In this document: piece after piece, positions 8,680 to 17,011 of the stretch
Numbering within the stretch: position 1 is the first letter of the stretch
Layout: each line of letters begins with the position of its first letter
Assembly: GCF_031844685.1 (NCBI RefSeq)
Contig: NZ_CP134605.1
Location: 3,244,001-3,308,000, forward strand
Length of the DNA: 64,000 bases
Reading direction: 5' to 3'
From: Streptomyces sp. ITFR-21
GTDB taxonomy: Bacteria > Actinomycetota > Actinomycetes > Streptomycetales > Streptomycetaceae
Program-made: the position numbers and the translations under genes
Notes under the pieces: generated by a model
What the model saw: the letters and a program-made list of their open reading frames with translations, nothing else
What the model was told of the DNA's origin: nothing
Database searches by the model: none

Positions 8680-9137
8680 GGGCGGGCCGCGGTCTGCGGG
8701 CCGCGGACCACGCACCGCGGAGGACCGATACCGGAACGGCGGGTGCGCGAGCGGCGCCCCGGTCCGGGGTGGCGGCCGACCGGGGTCCGCGGACGCCGGC
8801 CGGGCGAGGCCGGCAAACCCCGGCCGGGCGGGCCGCCGGGCGCGGGCGCCGGCCGACCGGTCGGCCGGTGATCCCGGTCACAAGTCCCCAAAAACCCCAA
8901 GGGAACCAGCCGGCCCAGGGGTCAAGGAATTTGCGATCGGACGAAGTCTTGTTACCGTTTGAACGGTCCGGTCGCTGGTGCATCCCCCGTCGCCAGCGGC
9001 CGGGCCTTTTCTCGCCCGGAAGGCCCCCGAGCACCCCGGACCGGCCTGGATCCGCCGGGACCAGACCCGCCGGGACCGGCGTCGGTCCACCGGCTTCGAT
9101 CCGCCGGGAGCGCCCCGCGCCGCCCGCCCGAATCCGC
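8680..9137. other. 458-bp spacer with a conserved-looking structured segment
   Basis: The first 190 bp are GC-rich filler. From about 8872 to 9011 base composition drops and looks constrained: a GTGATC...GTCACAAG segment, CCCCAAAAACCCC, GGGAACCAGCCGG, GGGGTCAAGG, then the palindrome and hairpin listed next. The end of the spacer holds a run of GGACCGGC-type repeats. Confidence 0.4.
8954..9011 (+). terminator. Palindrome plus strong stem-loop ending in TTTT
   Basis: ACCGTT-TG-AACGGT (8954-8967) is directly followed by an 11-bp stem CCGGTCGCTGG / CCAGCGGCCGG (8968-8978 with 8993-9003, one G-U pair), a 14-nt loop, then GGCCTTTTC. On the plus strand this reads as an intrinsic terminator. It may end the DUF5926 mRNA or be the 3' part of a longer structured RNA starting near 8872. 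No plus-strand gene follows within 1.8 kb. Confidence 0.55.
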
Positions 9138-9485
9138 TCAGTCGTCCGACGGCGCGGAACCGAAGCCGGCCGCGCCCGGACCGGACGCCGAGGTCCCGGC
9201 GGCGCCGGCGGACCGCGCGGTCCCCGCGCCGGCGTCCGTACCCGCGGCCGTGTCCGTACCCGCGGCCGTGTCCGTACCCGCGCCGTCGGCAGCGGCCGGC
9301 CCCGTCCCGGTCCGCCCGCGCTCCACACTGTGCCCGGCGTTCCCCCGGTGCCCGCCGTCGTGTTCCGCCGTGGCGACCGCCAGCGGGAGGACGACCGCCA
9401 GCGCGGCCACACTCGCCACCGCGACCCGGCGCAGCCCTTCCGCGCAGACGCGCGCCTGGTCGTCGGGGGTCTGCTGCGACTTCAC
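9138..9485 (-). CDS. Small membrane or secreted protein, Ala/Thr/Gly-rich tail
   Basis: 115-aa protein, unrecognised family. A short N-terminal segment (VKSQQTPDDQARVCAEGLRR) precedes one hydrophobic stretch at about 22-43 (VAVASVAALAVVLPLAVATA), either an uncleaved signal or an anchor. The tail is low-complexity and includes an 18-nt tandem repeat encoding TDTAAG units. GTG at 9485 is preceded by GGAGG with 8 nt spacing, which fixes the start; an upstream start at 9620 would add 45 residues with no such site. The composition suggests an exported tail in the envelope. Confidence 0.68.
   Translation of the reverse strand: MKSQQTPDDQARVCAEGLRRVAVASVAALAVVLPLAVATAEHDGGHRGNAGHSVERGRTGTGPAAADGAGTDTAAGTDTAAGTDAGAGTARSAGAAGTSASGPGAAGFGSAPSDD
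9234..9287. repeat. 18-bp tandem repeat, three copies
   Basis: Units start at 9234, 9252 and 9270 (GTCCGTACCCGCGGCCGT, the third slightly changed). They lie inside the small membrane protein gene and encode its TDTAAG repeats. Confidence 0.85.
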
Positions 9486-9616
9486 ATGCCCCACCTCCGT
9501 TCGACGCTCACCGCGCAGGTCGCGGATGAAACCGAACATAGCGGTGTGGAAGGGGGCGTTCCGGTATCCTGACCGGTCCGCCCCCGAACGTATACGCCAG
9601 CGTAAAGTCGAAGTGG

Positions 9617-10321
9617 TCAAAATGTCAGCCGATCTCCGTCCGGGGCGGTCCGGCCGGCCCGGACCAGGGCTTCCACCAAGGTGCTGATCCGCGGCAGCCA
9701 GGGCGCCGGGTCGTCGGCGCCGGCCGCCGGCTCCCGTACCCAGCCCGGCTCGCCCGGGGCCGCCGTGTCCGCGCCGCCGCCGTCGGTCGCCGGCAGCGGC
9801 ACATAGCCGCCGTCGCCGTGGTAGCGCAGCGACGTCGGCACCCAGTCCTGGCTGTTGAGGAGCTCGCCGAGCTCGGCGAGGGAGTAGGGGGCCACCAGGA
9901 AGAAGTAGCGGCTGGGGGTGGCGATCACCGGGCCGAGCCGGAAGCCGGTCTTCTCGATGGCGGCCAGCGCCAGTTCACCGGCCGCCGCGGGCAGGCTCGC
10001 CGCGGAGACCCGGTCGCCGGTGGCCAGGATGACCGGCGCCTGCGGGCGGCCGGTCCACCACCAGCGGACCATCCGGGCGTCGTGGGTGGCCGCGAGCAGT
10101 CCCGGGTCGAGGGGGTGGACGCCGGGCACCGGGCAGTCGACCCGCGGGCAGGCGCACGCGCGTTCGCCGCCGACCCGCCCTGTGCTGTGCCGGTCGTACC
10201 CCACACCGGGTACCACGCGCCATTTCCACTGCTCGGCGTAGGTGAGTACCGCGTGGAGCAACCCGCTCCGCCCCTTTCGCTGGAGTGAGAGCTTGCGTCG
10301 CCTTCCGAGGATCTCGCGCAT
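9617..10321 (-). CDS. Bifunctional primase/polymerase N-domain-like protein
   Basis: 234-aa protein resembling the stand-alone prim-pol N-terminal family common in Streptomyces. Visible features are a basic N-terminus (MREILGRRRKLSLQRKGR), LLHAVLTYAEQWKWRVVPGVG, a Cys-rich CACPRVDCPVPGVHP segment near residues 66-80 and WWWTGRPQAPVILATG. It lacks the helicase part of full phage primases. Any DNA-synthetic activity is inferred from the family only. ATG at 10321 has AAGGA about 10-11 nt upstream; an upstream in-frame ATG is less well placed. Confidence 0.75.
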   Translation of the reverse strand: MREILGRRRKLSLQRKGRSGLLHAVLTYAEQWKWRVVPGVGYDRHSTGRVGGERACACPRVDCPVPGVHPLDPGLLAATHDARMVRWWWTGRPQAPVILATGDRVSAASLPAAAGELALAAIEKTGFRLGPVIATPSRYFFLVAPYSLAELGELLNSQDWVPTSLRYHGDGGYVPLPATDGGGADTAAPGEPGWVREPAAGADDPAPWLPRISTLVEALVRAGRTAPDGDRLTF

Positions 10322-10834
10322 CAGCGCTCGTTCCTTTCCGTTAACGCCCATGGATCTGCCCATTACACAACGTAACTGTCGAGCACTCCGCATACGAGGC
10401 GGCACGTCACGCCGCCAGCCGAGCGTGGAACATGGCGGAGGGTGGCGTGCGCTTGGCGCTTCTTTGCTGTCGGCGCCCTGAGCGGGCCACCGTTCGTGGC
10501 CCCTCGTCGGGCGCAGCAACCCCATTCGCCACTCGGGGTCGGGTCGGCCGTCAACTGTTCACGCACTACGACGCTTGAGCCGGACTTCGAGTTCCTACCC
10601 ATCACCCGCGATATGACGCGCTGTTGGCTGGGATCAGTCGACAGCGCGCATGAGGCGGGGGTGGTCATTTCCGGCCAACGTAGGCCCCAACCTACGGCCG
10701 GAGCACCGGCCTCCGCAAGGCTCAGGGCCGACGCCGACACCTTTCTTGTACCAGGACAATCCTGGACATGCCTATAAGCGTGCGTGTAGAAGTGGGTTCG
10801 TTGGTAGCGGCGCGGCACGACATGGGGGTTTGCG
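10322..10834. promoter_or_regulatory. 513-bp divergent regulatory region
   Basis: Separates the prim-pol-like gene from the phosphatase gene. No coding sequence is supported: the overlapping ORFs here have atypical composition. A palindrome CCAGGA-CAA-TCCTGG lies at 10750-10764, with a TATAAG hexamer at about 10773, so a regulated promoter for the rightward genes is plausible. Confidence 0.4.
10750..10764. promoter_or_regulatory. Palindromic operator candidate CCAGGA-N3-TCCTGG
   Basis: Perfect 6-bp arms with a 3-nt centre, within TTGTACCAGGACAATCCTGG. It lies about 157 bp before the phosphatase start and 71 bp before a small upstream ORF. The regulator is unknown. Confidence 0.45.
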
Positions 10835-10924
10835 ATGCTATTCATGCAGATGCTCCGCGCATTGCGGATGAAAAACGCTGATTGCCCCGCCCATCGGCCG
10901 CAGCCCGCGAGTCCGCGGTCATGA
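10835..10924 (+). CDS. Possible 29-aa leader ORF overlapping the phosphatase start
   Basis: ATG at 10835 opens a 29-codon frame (MLFMQMLRALRMKNADCPAH...) whose TGA overlaps the phosphatase ATG as ATGA. GGGGG lies about 8 nt upstream. The overlap would couple translation of the phosphatase to this peptide. It has no recognised domain and is too short to judge by composition, so confidence is low. Confidence 0.3.
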   Translation: MLFMQMLRALRMKNADCPAHRPQPASPRS

Positions 10925-12369
10925 GCCCCGCACACGTGAGAAAAGTGGCCGGAAGCGAGCGGACTTCTTCAGGGACGGCGCAGAATGCGGCCGTCCCGGT
11001 TTCGGCCGCGACCGCTCCGGCGCCGCCGGCCGCCCCTCCTCCGGGCGGTGCGCGCCCCGTCGTGCTGCCCGCCCGTGGCGCCCCCGACCACGCTCTCGCC
11101 GTTCAGGACCGGCTCGCCGCGTGGGTCTGCGACCTGTCCCTGGTCCATGAACTGACGGAGCGGCTGGCCGCTACGAGCACGCTGGCGGACACGCTCCGTG
11201 AGGTCCTCGCGGCCGGGGCCACCCTGGTCGGCGCCTCCCGCGGGCTGGTCGCCCTGGAGCCCGCCGACGGCGCCGGCCCCGACCTGACCGTGGGGCTCGG
11301 GCTCGCCCACGGGGACCTCGGCGCGCTGGAGACCGTCGGGCACCCGCCCGCGTCCGGCGGCCCCGGCACCGATCCCGGCGCCGATCCCGGCGAGACCCTG
11401 CTGCCCGACCTCCGGCACGATCCCGCCCTCGCCCCCCGGCACCGCGAGGTCGCCGCGCAACTCGGCCTCGGCGCCGGCTACGCCCTGGGGCTGACCACCA
11501 CCGGCCGGCACCGGCTCGGCACGGCCGTCTGGTTCTACGACGAACCCGCGGAGCCCACCGAGCGCCAGCGCCGCCTCACCGGCCTGTACCTGCGGTTCGC
11601 CGCCGAGCACATCGCCCGCTGCCTGGACCTGCGCCGCGCCCAGGGCGCCGCCGCGTCCCTGACCGCGGAGCTGCTGCCCGCGCGGCTGCCGCGGGTGCCC
11701 GGCGTTCGGATGGCCGTACGCCACCGGACCGGGCCGCGCGGCGGCGGCGACTGGTACGACGCGCTGCCGCTGCCGGAGGGCGCGCTCGGCCTGGCCGTCG
11801 GCGGTGTCACCGGGTCGGGTCCCGGCGCGGTCGCCGCGATGGGGCGGCTGCGGGCGTCCCTGCGGGCGTACGCGGTGATGGAGGGCGAGGACCCGGTGGC
11901 CGTGCTGTCCGACCTGGAGCTGCTGATGCGGCTGACCGAGCCGGCCCGCTCGGCCACCGCGCTGTTCGGGTACGTCACCGCGGCGCCGGACCGCGGCCGG
12001 AAGGTGGTCCTGGCCGGGGCCGGGCACTGCCCGCCGCTACTGGTCGGGGACCACCGCTGCGCGTACGCCGAGACCACGCTGTCCGCGCCGCTGAACATGC
12101 TCGGCTGCTGGGAGGCGCCCAGCGTGGAGCTGTCCGCCCGACCCGGCGAGAGCCTGCTGCTCTACACCGACGGCCTGCTGCGCCGTACCGGCGAGCCCGT
12201 CGACCGGGCCTTCGCCCACCTGCACGCCGCCGCCCAGAGCGCGCCGCGCGCCGTACGCGAGGACCCGGAGCGGCTCGCCGACCACGTACTGCACGCCCTG
12301 CTGCCGGACGGCCTGGACCGGGCGGACGGGGTGGAGGACCTGGTCCTGCTGGTGACGCGGTTCGAGTGA
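10921..12369 (+). CDS. GAF-SpoIIE/PP2C protein serine phosphatase
   Basis: 482-aa predicted phosphatase of the RsbU/SpoIIE class, which dephosphorylates anti-anti-sigma factors. A Pro/Ala-rich N-terminus (1-55) is followed by a GAF sensor domain (about 65-225) and the PP2C domain (about 255-480). The metal-binding signature GGDWYD is present, then LYTDGLLRRTGE and a terminal EDLVLLVTRFE replacing the usual D-D-x-T-L-L-V. No membrane segments. The start ATG at 10921 overlaps the stop of a 29-codon ORF; GTG or ATG upstream at 10882 would add 13 residues. A kinase-type ATPase lies downstream at 14.3 kb in opposite orientation but is not in the same operon. Confidence 0.88.
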   Translation: MSPAHVRKVAGSERTSSGTAQNAAVPVSAATAPAPPAAPPPGGARPVVLPARGAPDHALAVQDRLAAWVCDLSLVHELTERLAATSTLADTLREVLAAGATLVGASRGLVALEPADGAGPDLTVGLGLAHGDLGALETVGHPPASGGPGTDPGADPGETLLPDLRHDPALAPRHREVAAQLGLGAGYALGLTTTGRHRLGTAVWFYDEPAEPTERQRRLTGLYLRFAAEHIARCLDLRRAQGAAASLTAELLPARLPRVPGVRMAVRHRTGPRGGGDWYDALPLPEGALGLAVGGVTGSGPGAVAAMGRLRASLRAYAVMEGEDPVAVLSDLELLMRLTEPARSATALFGYVTAAPDRGRKVVLAGAGHCPPLLVGDHRCAYAETTLSAPLNMLGCWEAPSVELSARPGESLLLYTDGLLRRTGEPVDRAFAHLHAAAQSAPRAVREDPERLADHVLHALLPDGLDRADGVEDLVLLVTRFE

Positions 12370-12611
12370 ACTCCCGGAGGCGGCGCCCGGAGGCCGGTCC
12401 GGAGCCGCGGGCCTCCGGCCGGCACCCGCCGCGGGCCGCCGGCGGCCGGTCCCGGCGGTCCCGGCGGCGCCGGCCGGCGACCAACGGCGACCGACGGGAT
12501 CGCGCCGACTGCCGATGTGATCGCGCCGACAGACCAGACCCGCCGTCCCGCCGCGATACCCCGCATACCATGGGCGGAAGGTTTCGCTGGGACGTGACGA
12601 GGAGGCAGGAC

Positions 12612-14072
12612 GTGGCGGAGGCCCAGGACAAGCCGGACGCGGCGCAGGAGGACAAGCCCGTCAAGAAGCGCAAGAACGGGCTCTACCCCGCCGTGTCCGA
12701 GGAGTTGGCCGCCGTCATGAAGTCCGGTTGGGCCGACACCGAGCGGCACGGTCTCGACCCGATCAAGCAGGCGCCGTACGCCGCCGCCCGCCGCGCCGCG
12801 CTGTCCGCCCGCTTCCCCGGCGAGCGGATCGTGGTGCCGGCCGGCAACCTGCGGACCCGCTCCAACGACACCGAGTACCCCTTCCGCGCCTCCAGCGAGT
12901 ACGTCCACCTGACCGGCGACCAGACGCAGGACGCCGTGCTCGTCCTCGAACCGCTGGCCGAGGGCGGCCACCAGGCCACCACGTACCTGCTACCGCGCTC
13001 GGACCGGAACAGCGGCGAGTTCTGGCTGGACGGCCAGGGCGAGCTGTGGGTCGGCCGGCGCAACAGCCTCGCCGAGGGCGAGCAGCTGCTGGGGCTGCCC
13101 TGCAAGGACGTCCGCAAGGTGGCGGACGAACTGCGCGAGGCAGCCGGCCCGGTCCGGGTGGTCCGCGGCCACGACGCGGGCGTGGAGGCGGCGCTCACCG
13201 ACAAGGTGACCGCGGAGCGGGACGCCGAGCTGAAGGTGTTCCTGTCCGAACTGCGGCTGGTCAAGGACGAGTACGAGGTCGGCGAGCTGCAGCGCGCCTG
13301 CGACTCCACCGCCCGCGGCTTCGAGGACGTCGTGAAGGTGCTGGACAAGGCCGAAGCCACCTCCGAGCGCTGGATCGAGGGCACCTTCTTCCTGCGCGCC
13401 CGGGTGGAGGGCAACGACGTCGGCTACGGCTCCATCTGCGCCGCCGGGCCGCACGCCACCACCCTGCACTGGGTGCGCAACGACGGCCCGGTCAGGTCCG
13501 GCGAACTGCTGCTGCTGGACGCCGGCGTGGAGACCACCACCCTCTACACCGCCGACGTCACCCGCACCCTCCCGGTCAACGGCCGCTTCTCGCCGCTCCA
13601 GCGCAAGGTCTACGACGCGGTGTACGACGCACAGCAGGCGGGCATCGAGGCGGTCAAGCCGGGTGCCGCGTACCGCGACTTCCACGAGGCGGCCCAGCGG
13701 GTGCTGGCCGAGCGGCTGGTGGCGTGGGGGCTGCTGGACGGCCCGGTCGAGCGGGTGCTCGAACTCGCCCTCCAGCGCCGCTGGACGCTGCACGGCACCG
13801 GCCACATGCTCGGCCTGGACGTGCACGACTGCGCGCAGGCGCGGACCGAGGCGTACGTGGACTGCACACTGGAGCCCGGCATGGTGCTCACCGTGGAGCC
13901 CGGCCTGTACTTCCAGCCGGACGACCTGACGGTGCCCGCCGAGTACCGCGGCGTCGGGGTGCGGATCGAGGACGACATCCTGGTGACCGACGGCGGCGCC
14001 CGCAACCTGTCGGCCGGCCTGCCGCGGCAGGCGGACGAGGTCGAGGCGTGGATGGCCGCGCTGCGCGGCTGA
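12612..14072 (+). CDS. pepP: Xaa-Pro aminopeptidase (aminopeptidase P, M24B)
   Basis: 486-aa cytoplasmic dimetal exopeptidase removing an N-terminal residue before proline. An AMP_N domain covers about 40-180 and the creatinase-fold M24 domain about 215-480. The five metal ligands can be placed: Asp in LLDAGVE, Asp in YTADVTR, His in GHMLGLDVHD, Glu in TVEPGLYF and Glu in VRIEDDI. The N-terminal 25 residues are Lys/Glu/Asp-rich. GTG at 12612 follows GAGGAGG by 6 nt, clearly better than the ATG 246 nt upstream. Length matches the family. It is convergent with the next gene. Confidence 0.95.
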   Translation: MAEAQDKPDAAQEDKPVKKRKNGLYPAVSEELAAVMKSGWADTERHGLDPIKQAPYAAARRAALSARFPGERIVVPAGNLRTRSNDTEYPFRASSEYVHLTGDQTQDAVLVLEPLAEGGHQATTYLLPRSDRNSGEFWLDGQGELWVGRRNSLAEGEQLLGLPCKDVRKVADELREAAGPVRVVRGHDAGVEAALTDKVTAERDAELKVFLSELRLVKDEYEVGELQRACDSTARGFEDVVKVLDKAEATSERWIEGTFFLRARVEGNDVGYGSICAAGPHATTLHWVRNDGPVRSGELLLLDAGVETTTLYTADVTRTLPVNGRFSPLQRKVYDAVYDAQQAGIEAVKPGAAYRDFHEAAQRVLAERLVAWGLLDGPVERVLELALQRRWTLHGTGHMLGLDVHDCAQARTEAYVDCTLEPGMVLTVEPGLYFQPDDLTVPAEYRGVGVRIEDDILVTDGGARNLSAGLPRQADEVEAWMAALRG

Positions 14073-14216
14073 CCCCGGCCCCCGCACCGCGGGGCCGCCG
14101 ACGGTGAGGTCGCCGGCGGCCGCCGCGGGGCCCTCACGGGCGTCACCGCCGGGCCGTCGTGGCCGGGCGTCGGCGACGGCGTCCTGCGTCTGGCCGTCGG
14201 CGGCGGTGGCCCCCGG

Positions 14217-14261
14217 CGGTGCGGCGGTCAGCGGTGCGGCGGTCAGCGGTGCGGCGGTCGG
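14217..14261. repeat. 15-bp tandem repeat, three copies, at convergent gene ends
   Basis: CGGTGCGGCGGTCAG repeats at 14217, 14232 and 14247 (last copy CGG at its end). It abuts the stop codon of the minus-strand ATPase gene. The copies are non-palindromic and so are not a simple terminator. Confidence 0.8.
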
Positions 14262-14702
14262 CTAGGACGCTTTGAGCAGCGCGTCGTCACGCCATTTCAG
14301 GACCTTGTCGAACGCCACGACCGTGCCGTGCCCCGGCCGGTCATGGAACTGGACGTGGTCCACGAGTGCTTCGATCATGCAGAGTCCGCGCCCGTCCTCG
14401 GCGTACTGCCTCCGGAGAGCCGGACGGGCCGGACGGCGGACGCGGTCGCGGGAGAAACCCGGCCCGGAGTCGGCCACTTCGATACGGCAGCGGTCGCCGT
14501 CGATCCGGGCGGTGACGCTGTAGCCCGTGGCGGATCCGGCGTGTTCCACGGCGTTCGCGCAGGCTTCGGTGAGGGCCACCGAGAGATCGAAGGAGATGTC
14601 GGGGTCGACCCCGGCGGTCTCCATCGTCCCCAGCAGCAGTCGCCGGGCCAGCGGAACACTCGCAGCCTCGCGCCGCAAATGGAGAGACCACCAGATGCTC
14701 AT
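14262..14702 (-). CDS. RsbW-like anti-sigma/serine kinase ATPase (HATPase_c)
   Basis: 146-aa GHKL ATPase. The N-box is ALTEACANAVEHA (residues about 43-55), G1 is VADSGPGF and G2 is EDGRGLCMIEALVD. This is a typical single-domain Streptomyces regulator that would bind a sigma factor or phosphorylate an anti-anti-sigma protein. ATG at 14702 follows AGGAGG by 7 nt. It is a closer match to canonical RsbW than the 6.7-kb paralogue. No sigma gene is adjacent. Confidence 0.9.
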   Translation of the reverse strand: MSIWWSLHLRREAASVPLARRLLLGTMETAGVDPDISFDLSVALTEACANAVEHAGSATGYSVTARIDGDRCRIEVADSGPGFSRDRVRRPARPALRRQYAEDGRGLCMIEALVDHVQFHDRPGHGTVVAFDKVLKWRDDALLKAS

Positions 14703-14907
14703 GCTCCAGCCTCCTGGCTGCGGCTCGACATACGGTTACGTATTGCCGCGAAGAGGCATCGGTAAGCGTCGTGTTGACGTGCGACCGCTCATTCGGCGGA
14801 TATCACGGCCCGGCGTACGGCTGTAAAGGGACGACAGCCGCACACCACCGCGAGCCGGGCACCCGGTGTTCTCCCGCCGTGGCCGCGGTGAGAGGATGTC
14901 GGCCGTC

Positions 14908-15759
14908 ATGGTCACCCCCGCCACTTCCGTGCGCGCAGGCGCCGGCATGCGACTGCTGCGGGCCGCGGTGTTCACCGCGGTCTGCGTCGTGCTGGCCGCC
15001 GCCGGGCACAGCATGGCGGCCGGCCGTACGGTACCGGGCTGGTCGCTGGCGTTCGGCTGGCTGGCGGTGTTCGCGGTCGTGGCGCCGCTGGCCGGGCGGG
15101 AGCGCTCGCTGCCGGGCATTTCGGCGCTGCTCGCGGTCGGGCAGCTAACGCTGCACGCGGTCTTCAACGTCGGGCAGTTGTGCGCGGCGGCGTCCGGCAC
15201 CGGCTCGGCCGCCGCCGACCGCGGACTGATGGCGGTGGCCGCCCGGCTGGTGTGCGACGGCCACGGGACGCGGCTCACCCCGGCGAGCGCCCGCCAGGTG
15301 GTGGTGCGGGCCGGGCTGGACCCTGCCGCGCTCGGACTGCGCATGCCCGGGATGGACATGACGGGGGCCCACCAGGCGCACATGACCGGCATCCCCGGTA
15401 TGCCCGCCGGTTCGGGCGCCGGCGCCGTGACGGCGTCGATGACGTCCATGTGCTCGCTGCCGATGCTGCTGGGCCACCTGCTGGCGGCCCTGGTCGCCGG
15501 CTGGCTGCTGCGGCGCGGCGAGGTGGCGCTGTGGCGGCTGATCCGGCTGTCGGTACGCGGCGCCGCGAGCCTGTCCGCGCTGTCACCCGCCGCCCTGCGC
15601 CGGGCGTTCGCGCTGCTGTCGGCACTGGCCGGCCGGGTGCCGTACGCCCGGCCGCGTGCCCGGAGCGCGGCGCGGGGCGCGCCGGACCGGCACCGCACGG
15701 TCTGGCTGCGGCACTGTGTGGCCAGGCGCGGTCCGCCGGCGGTCGTGCTCGCGGCCTGA
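14908..15759 (+). CDS. Met/His-rich membrane protein of the copper cluster
   Basis: 283-aa integral membrane protein. Four to five hydrophobic segments are visible (near 12-35, 45-65, 75-95, 180-200). A loop around residues 140-165 reads MPGMDMTGAHQAHMTGIPGMP-like, rich in Met and His and well suited to binding Cu(I). The Arg-rich C-terminus is probably cytoplasmic. It precedes ycnI, sco and ECuC on the same strand, which supports a copper role; this is inference from composition and context. Start ATG 14908 has AGAGGA about 11 nt upstream; ATG 14896 is possible but has its purines too close. Confidence 0.72.
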   Translation: MVTPATSVRAGAGMRLLRAAVFTAVCVVLAAAGHSMAAGRTVPGWSLAFGWLAVFAVVAPLAGRERSLPGISALLAVGQLTLHAVFNVGQLCAAASGTGSAAADRGLMAVAARLVCDGHGTRLTPASARQVVVRAGLDPAALGLRMPGMDMTGAHQAHMTGIPGMPAGSGAGAVTASMTSMCSLPMLLGHLLAALVAGWLLRRGEVALWRLIRLSVRGAASLSALSPAALRRAFALLSALAGRVPYARPRARSAARGAPDRHRTVWLRHCVARRGPPAVVLAA

Positions 15760-16024
15760 ACGCGCCCGCTTCTCCTTCGGACCTCTTCCCCGGGGCCGCT
15801 CCTCGCAGCCGCTCCCGGGAACCGCGCCCTGGACCCGTCCCCCGGACCCGTCCCGGGACGTCCTCCGGACAGGTGGCGCGCGTGCGGCCGCGGGCCGCCG
15901 ACCGTACCCCGGACCCGTGCCACGGGCCGCGGGCGGGCGGCGGCCCGACACCCGCCACCGCCGGACGCGGTGCGCGGGTCCCACGCCACCGTCAGCACCA
16001 CTTCACCGTGGAGAAGCACCTGCC

Positions 16025-16807
16025 ATGAGCAGCTCTCGTATGCGCGGCCGTGCCGCGACCGTCGCCGCACTCGCCGGCTCCGCCGTCCTGCTGGCCGCCG
16101 TACCCGCCTTCGCGCATGTCACCGTCTCACCGGACGCCGCCGGAAAGGGCGGCTACAGCACGGTGTCCTTCAAGGTCCCCAACGAGGAGGACAGCGCCTC
16201 CACCGTCAAGGTCGAGGTCATCCTGCCGACCGATCACCCGATCGCGTCGGTGTCCGTCCAGCCGGTTCCCGGCTGGACCGCGCAGATCACCACGGTCAAG
16301 CTCGCCACCCCGGTGACGACCGACGACGGCACCGTGGACCGGGCGGCCGCCAGGATCACCTGGACCGGCGGGAAGATCGCCCCGGGCCAGTTCCAGCAGT
16401 TCCCCGTGTCGCTCGGACCGCTGCCGACGGACACGGACTCGCTGTCCTTCAAGACACTCCAGACGTACAGCGACGGCGAGGTCGCGCGCTGGATCGAGAT
16501 CCCGCGGCCCGGTCGGCCCGAGCCGCAGAACCCGGCGCCGACCCTGACGTTGACCGCGGCCGCGGACGGCGCGGCGGCCGGGACGGCAACGGCAGCGGGG
16601 ACGCCGCCCGCGGCGCCCGCCGCCGACGCCGGGAAGCCGGTGGCGGCCTCGGACGCGGTCGGCGGCAGCGACGGCACGGCCAGGGCGCTGGGCATCATCG
16701 GGATCGTCGTCGGAGCGATCGGCGTCGGCTTCGGGGTGTTCGCCGGGCGGCGCCGCCGGCCGGCGAACGCCGGGGCCGCGGGCGGTCCGTCGGAACCGGC
16801 CGTCTGA
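16025..16807 (+). CDS. ycnI: YcnI-type copper-binding membrane protein (DUF1775)
   Basis: 260-aa exported protein. The signal peptide ends AVPAFA, so the mature protein begins at His31 (HVTVSPD); in YcnI this N-terminal His is part of the copper site. The DUF1775 beta-domain spans about 31-160, followed by an Ala/Pro-rich linker and one C-terminal helix (about 220-240) with an RRRRP cytoplasmic end. Its likely role is copper storage or delivery at the outer face of the membrane. ATG 16025 has GGAGA about 10 nt upstream. It lies 265 bp downstream of the Met-rich membrane protein; that gap holds no gene. Confidence 0.92.
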   Translation: MSSSRMRGRAATVAALAGSAVLLAAVPAFAHVTVSPDAAGKGGYSTVSFKVPNEEDSASTVKVEVILPTDHPIASVSVQPVPGWTAQITTVKLATPVTTDDGTVDRAAARITWTGGKIAPGQFQQFPVSLGPLPTDTDSLSFKTLQTYSDGEVARWIEIPRPGRPEPQNPAPTLTLTAAADGAAAGTATAAGTPPAAPAADAGKPVAASDAVGGSDGTARALGIIGIVVGAIGVGFGVFAGRRRRPANAGAAGGPSEPAV

Positions 16808-16882
16808 TCCGGCCGTCCGTTCGGCCCGTCCGAGCGGCCCCGTCCATTCGATCGGCCCGCTCGGCCCGTCCCGCTCGACCCG

Positions 16883-16899
16883 CCTGACACGTTGTCAGG
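16883..16899. promoter_or_regulatory. Palindrome CCTGACA-CGT-TGTCAGG before sco
   Basis: Perfect 7-bp arms around a 3-nt centre in the 204-bp ycnI-sco gap, 113 bp before the sco start. It is either a weak terminator or an operator for the sco-ECuC-copCD-dtpA unit. Confidence 0.45.
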
Positions 16900-17011
16900 G
16901 CCGGGCGGTCGCGCGCCTCGCGCGGCCGCCCGGCTCCGGGCCCCCGGCAAGCACTCCGGGGGTCCGGGTCCCAAAGCCCCGTCCCTGCGTCCGTGCAAAG
17001 GAACCGTCTTC

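Noticed and set aside
8872..9011. c-di-AMP (ydaO) riboswitch
   Set aside because: GGGAACCA and GGGGTCAA blocks are suggestive, but the expected 3' half and a downstream cell-wall hydrolase gene are missing.
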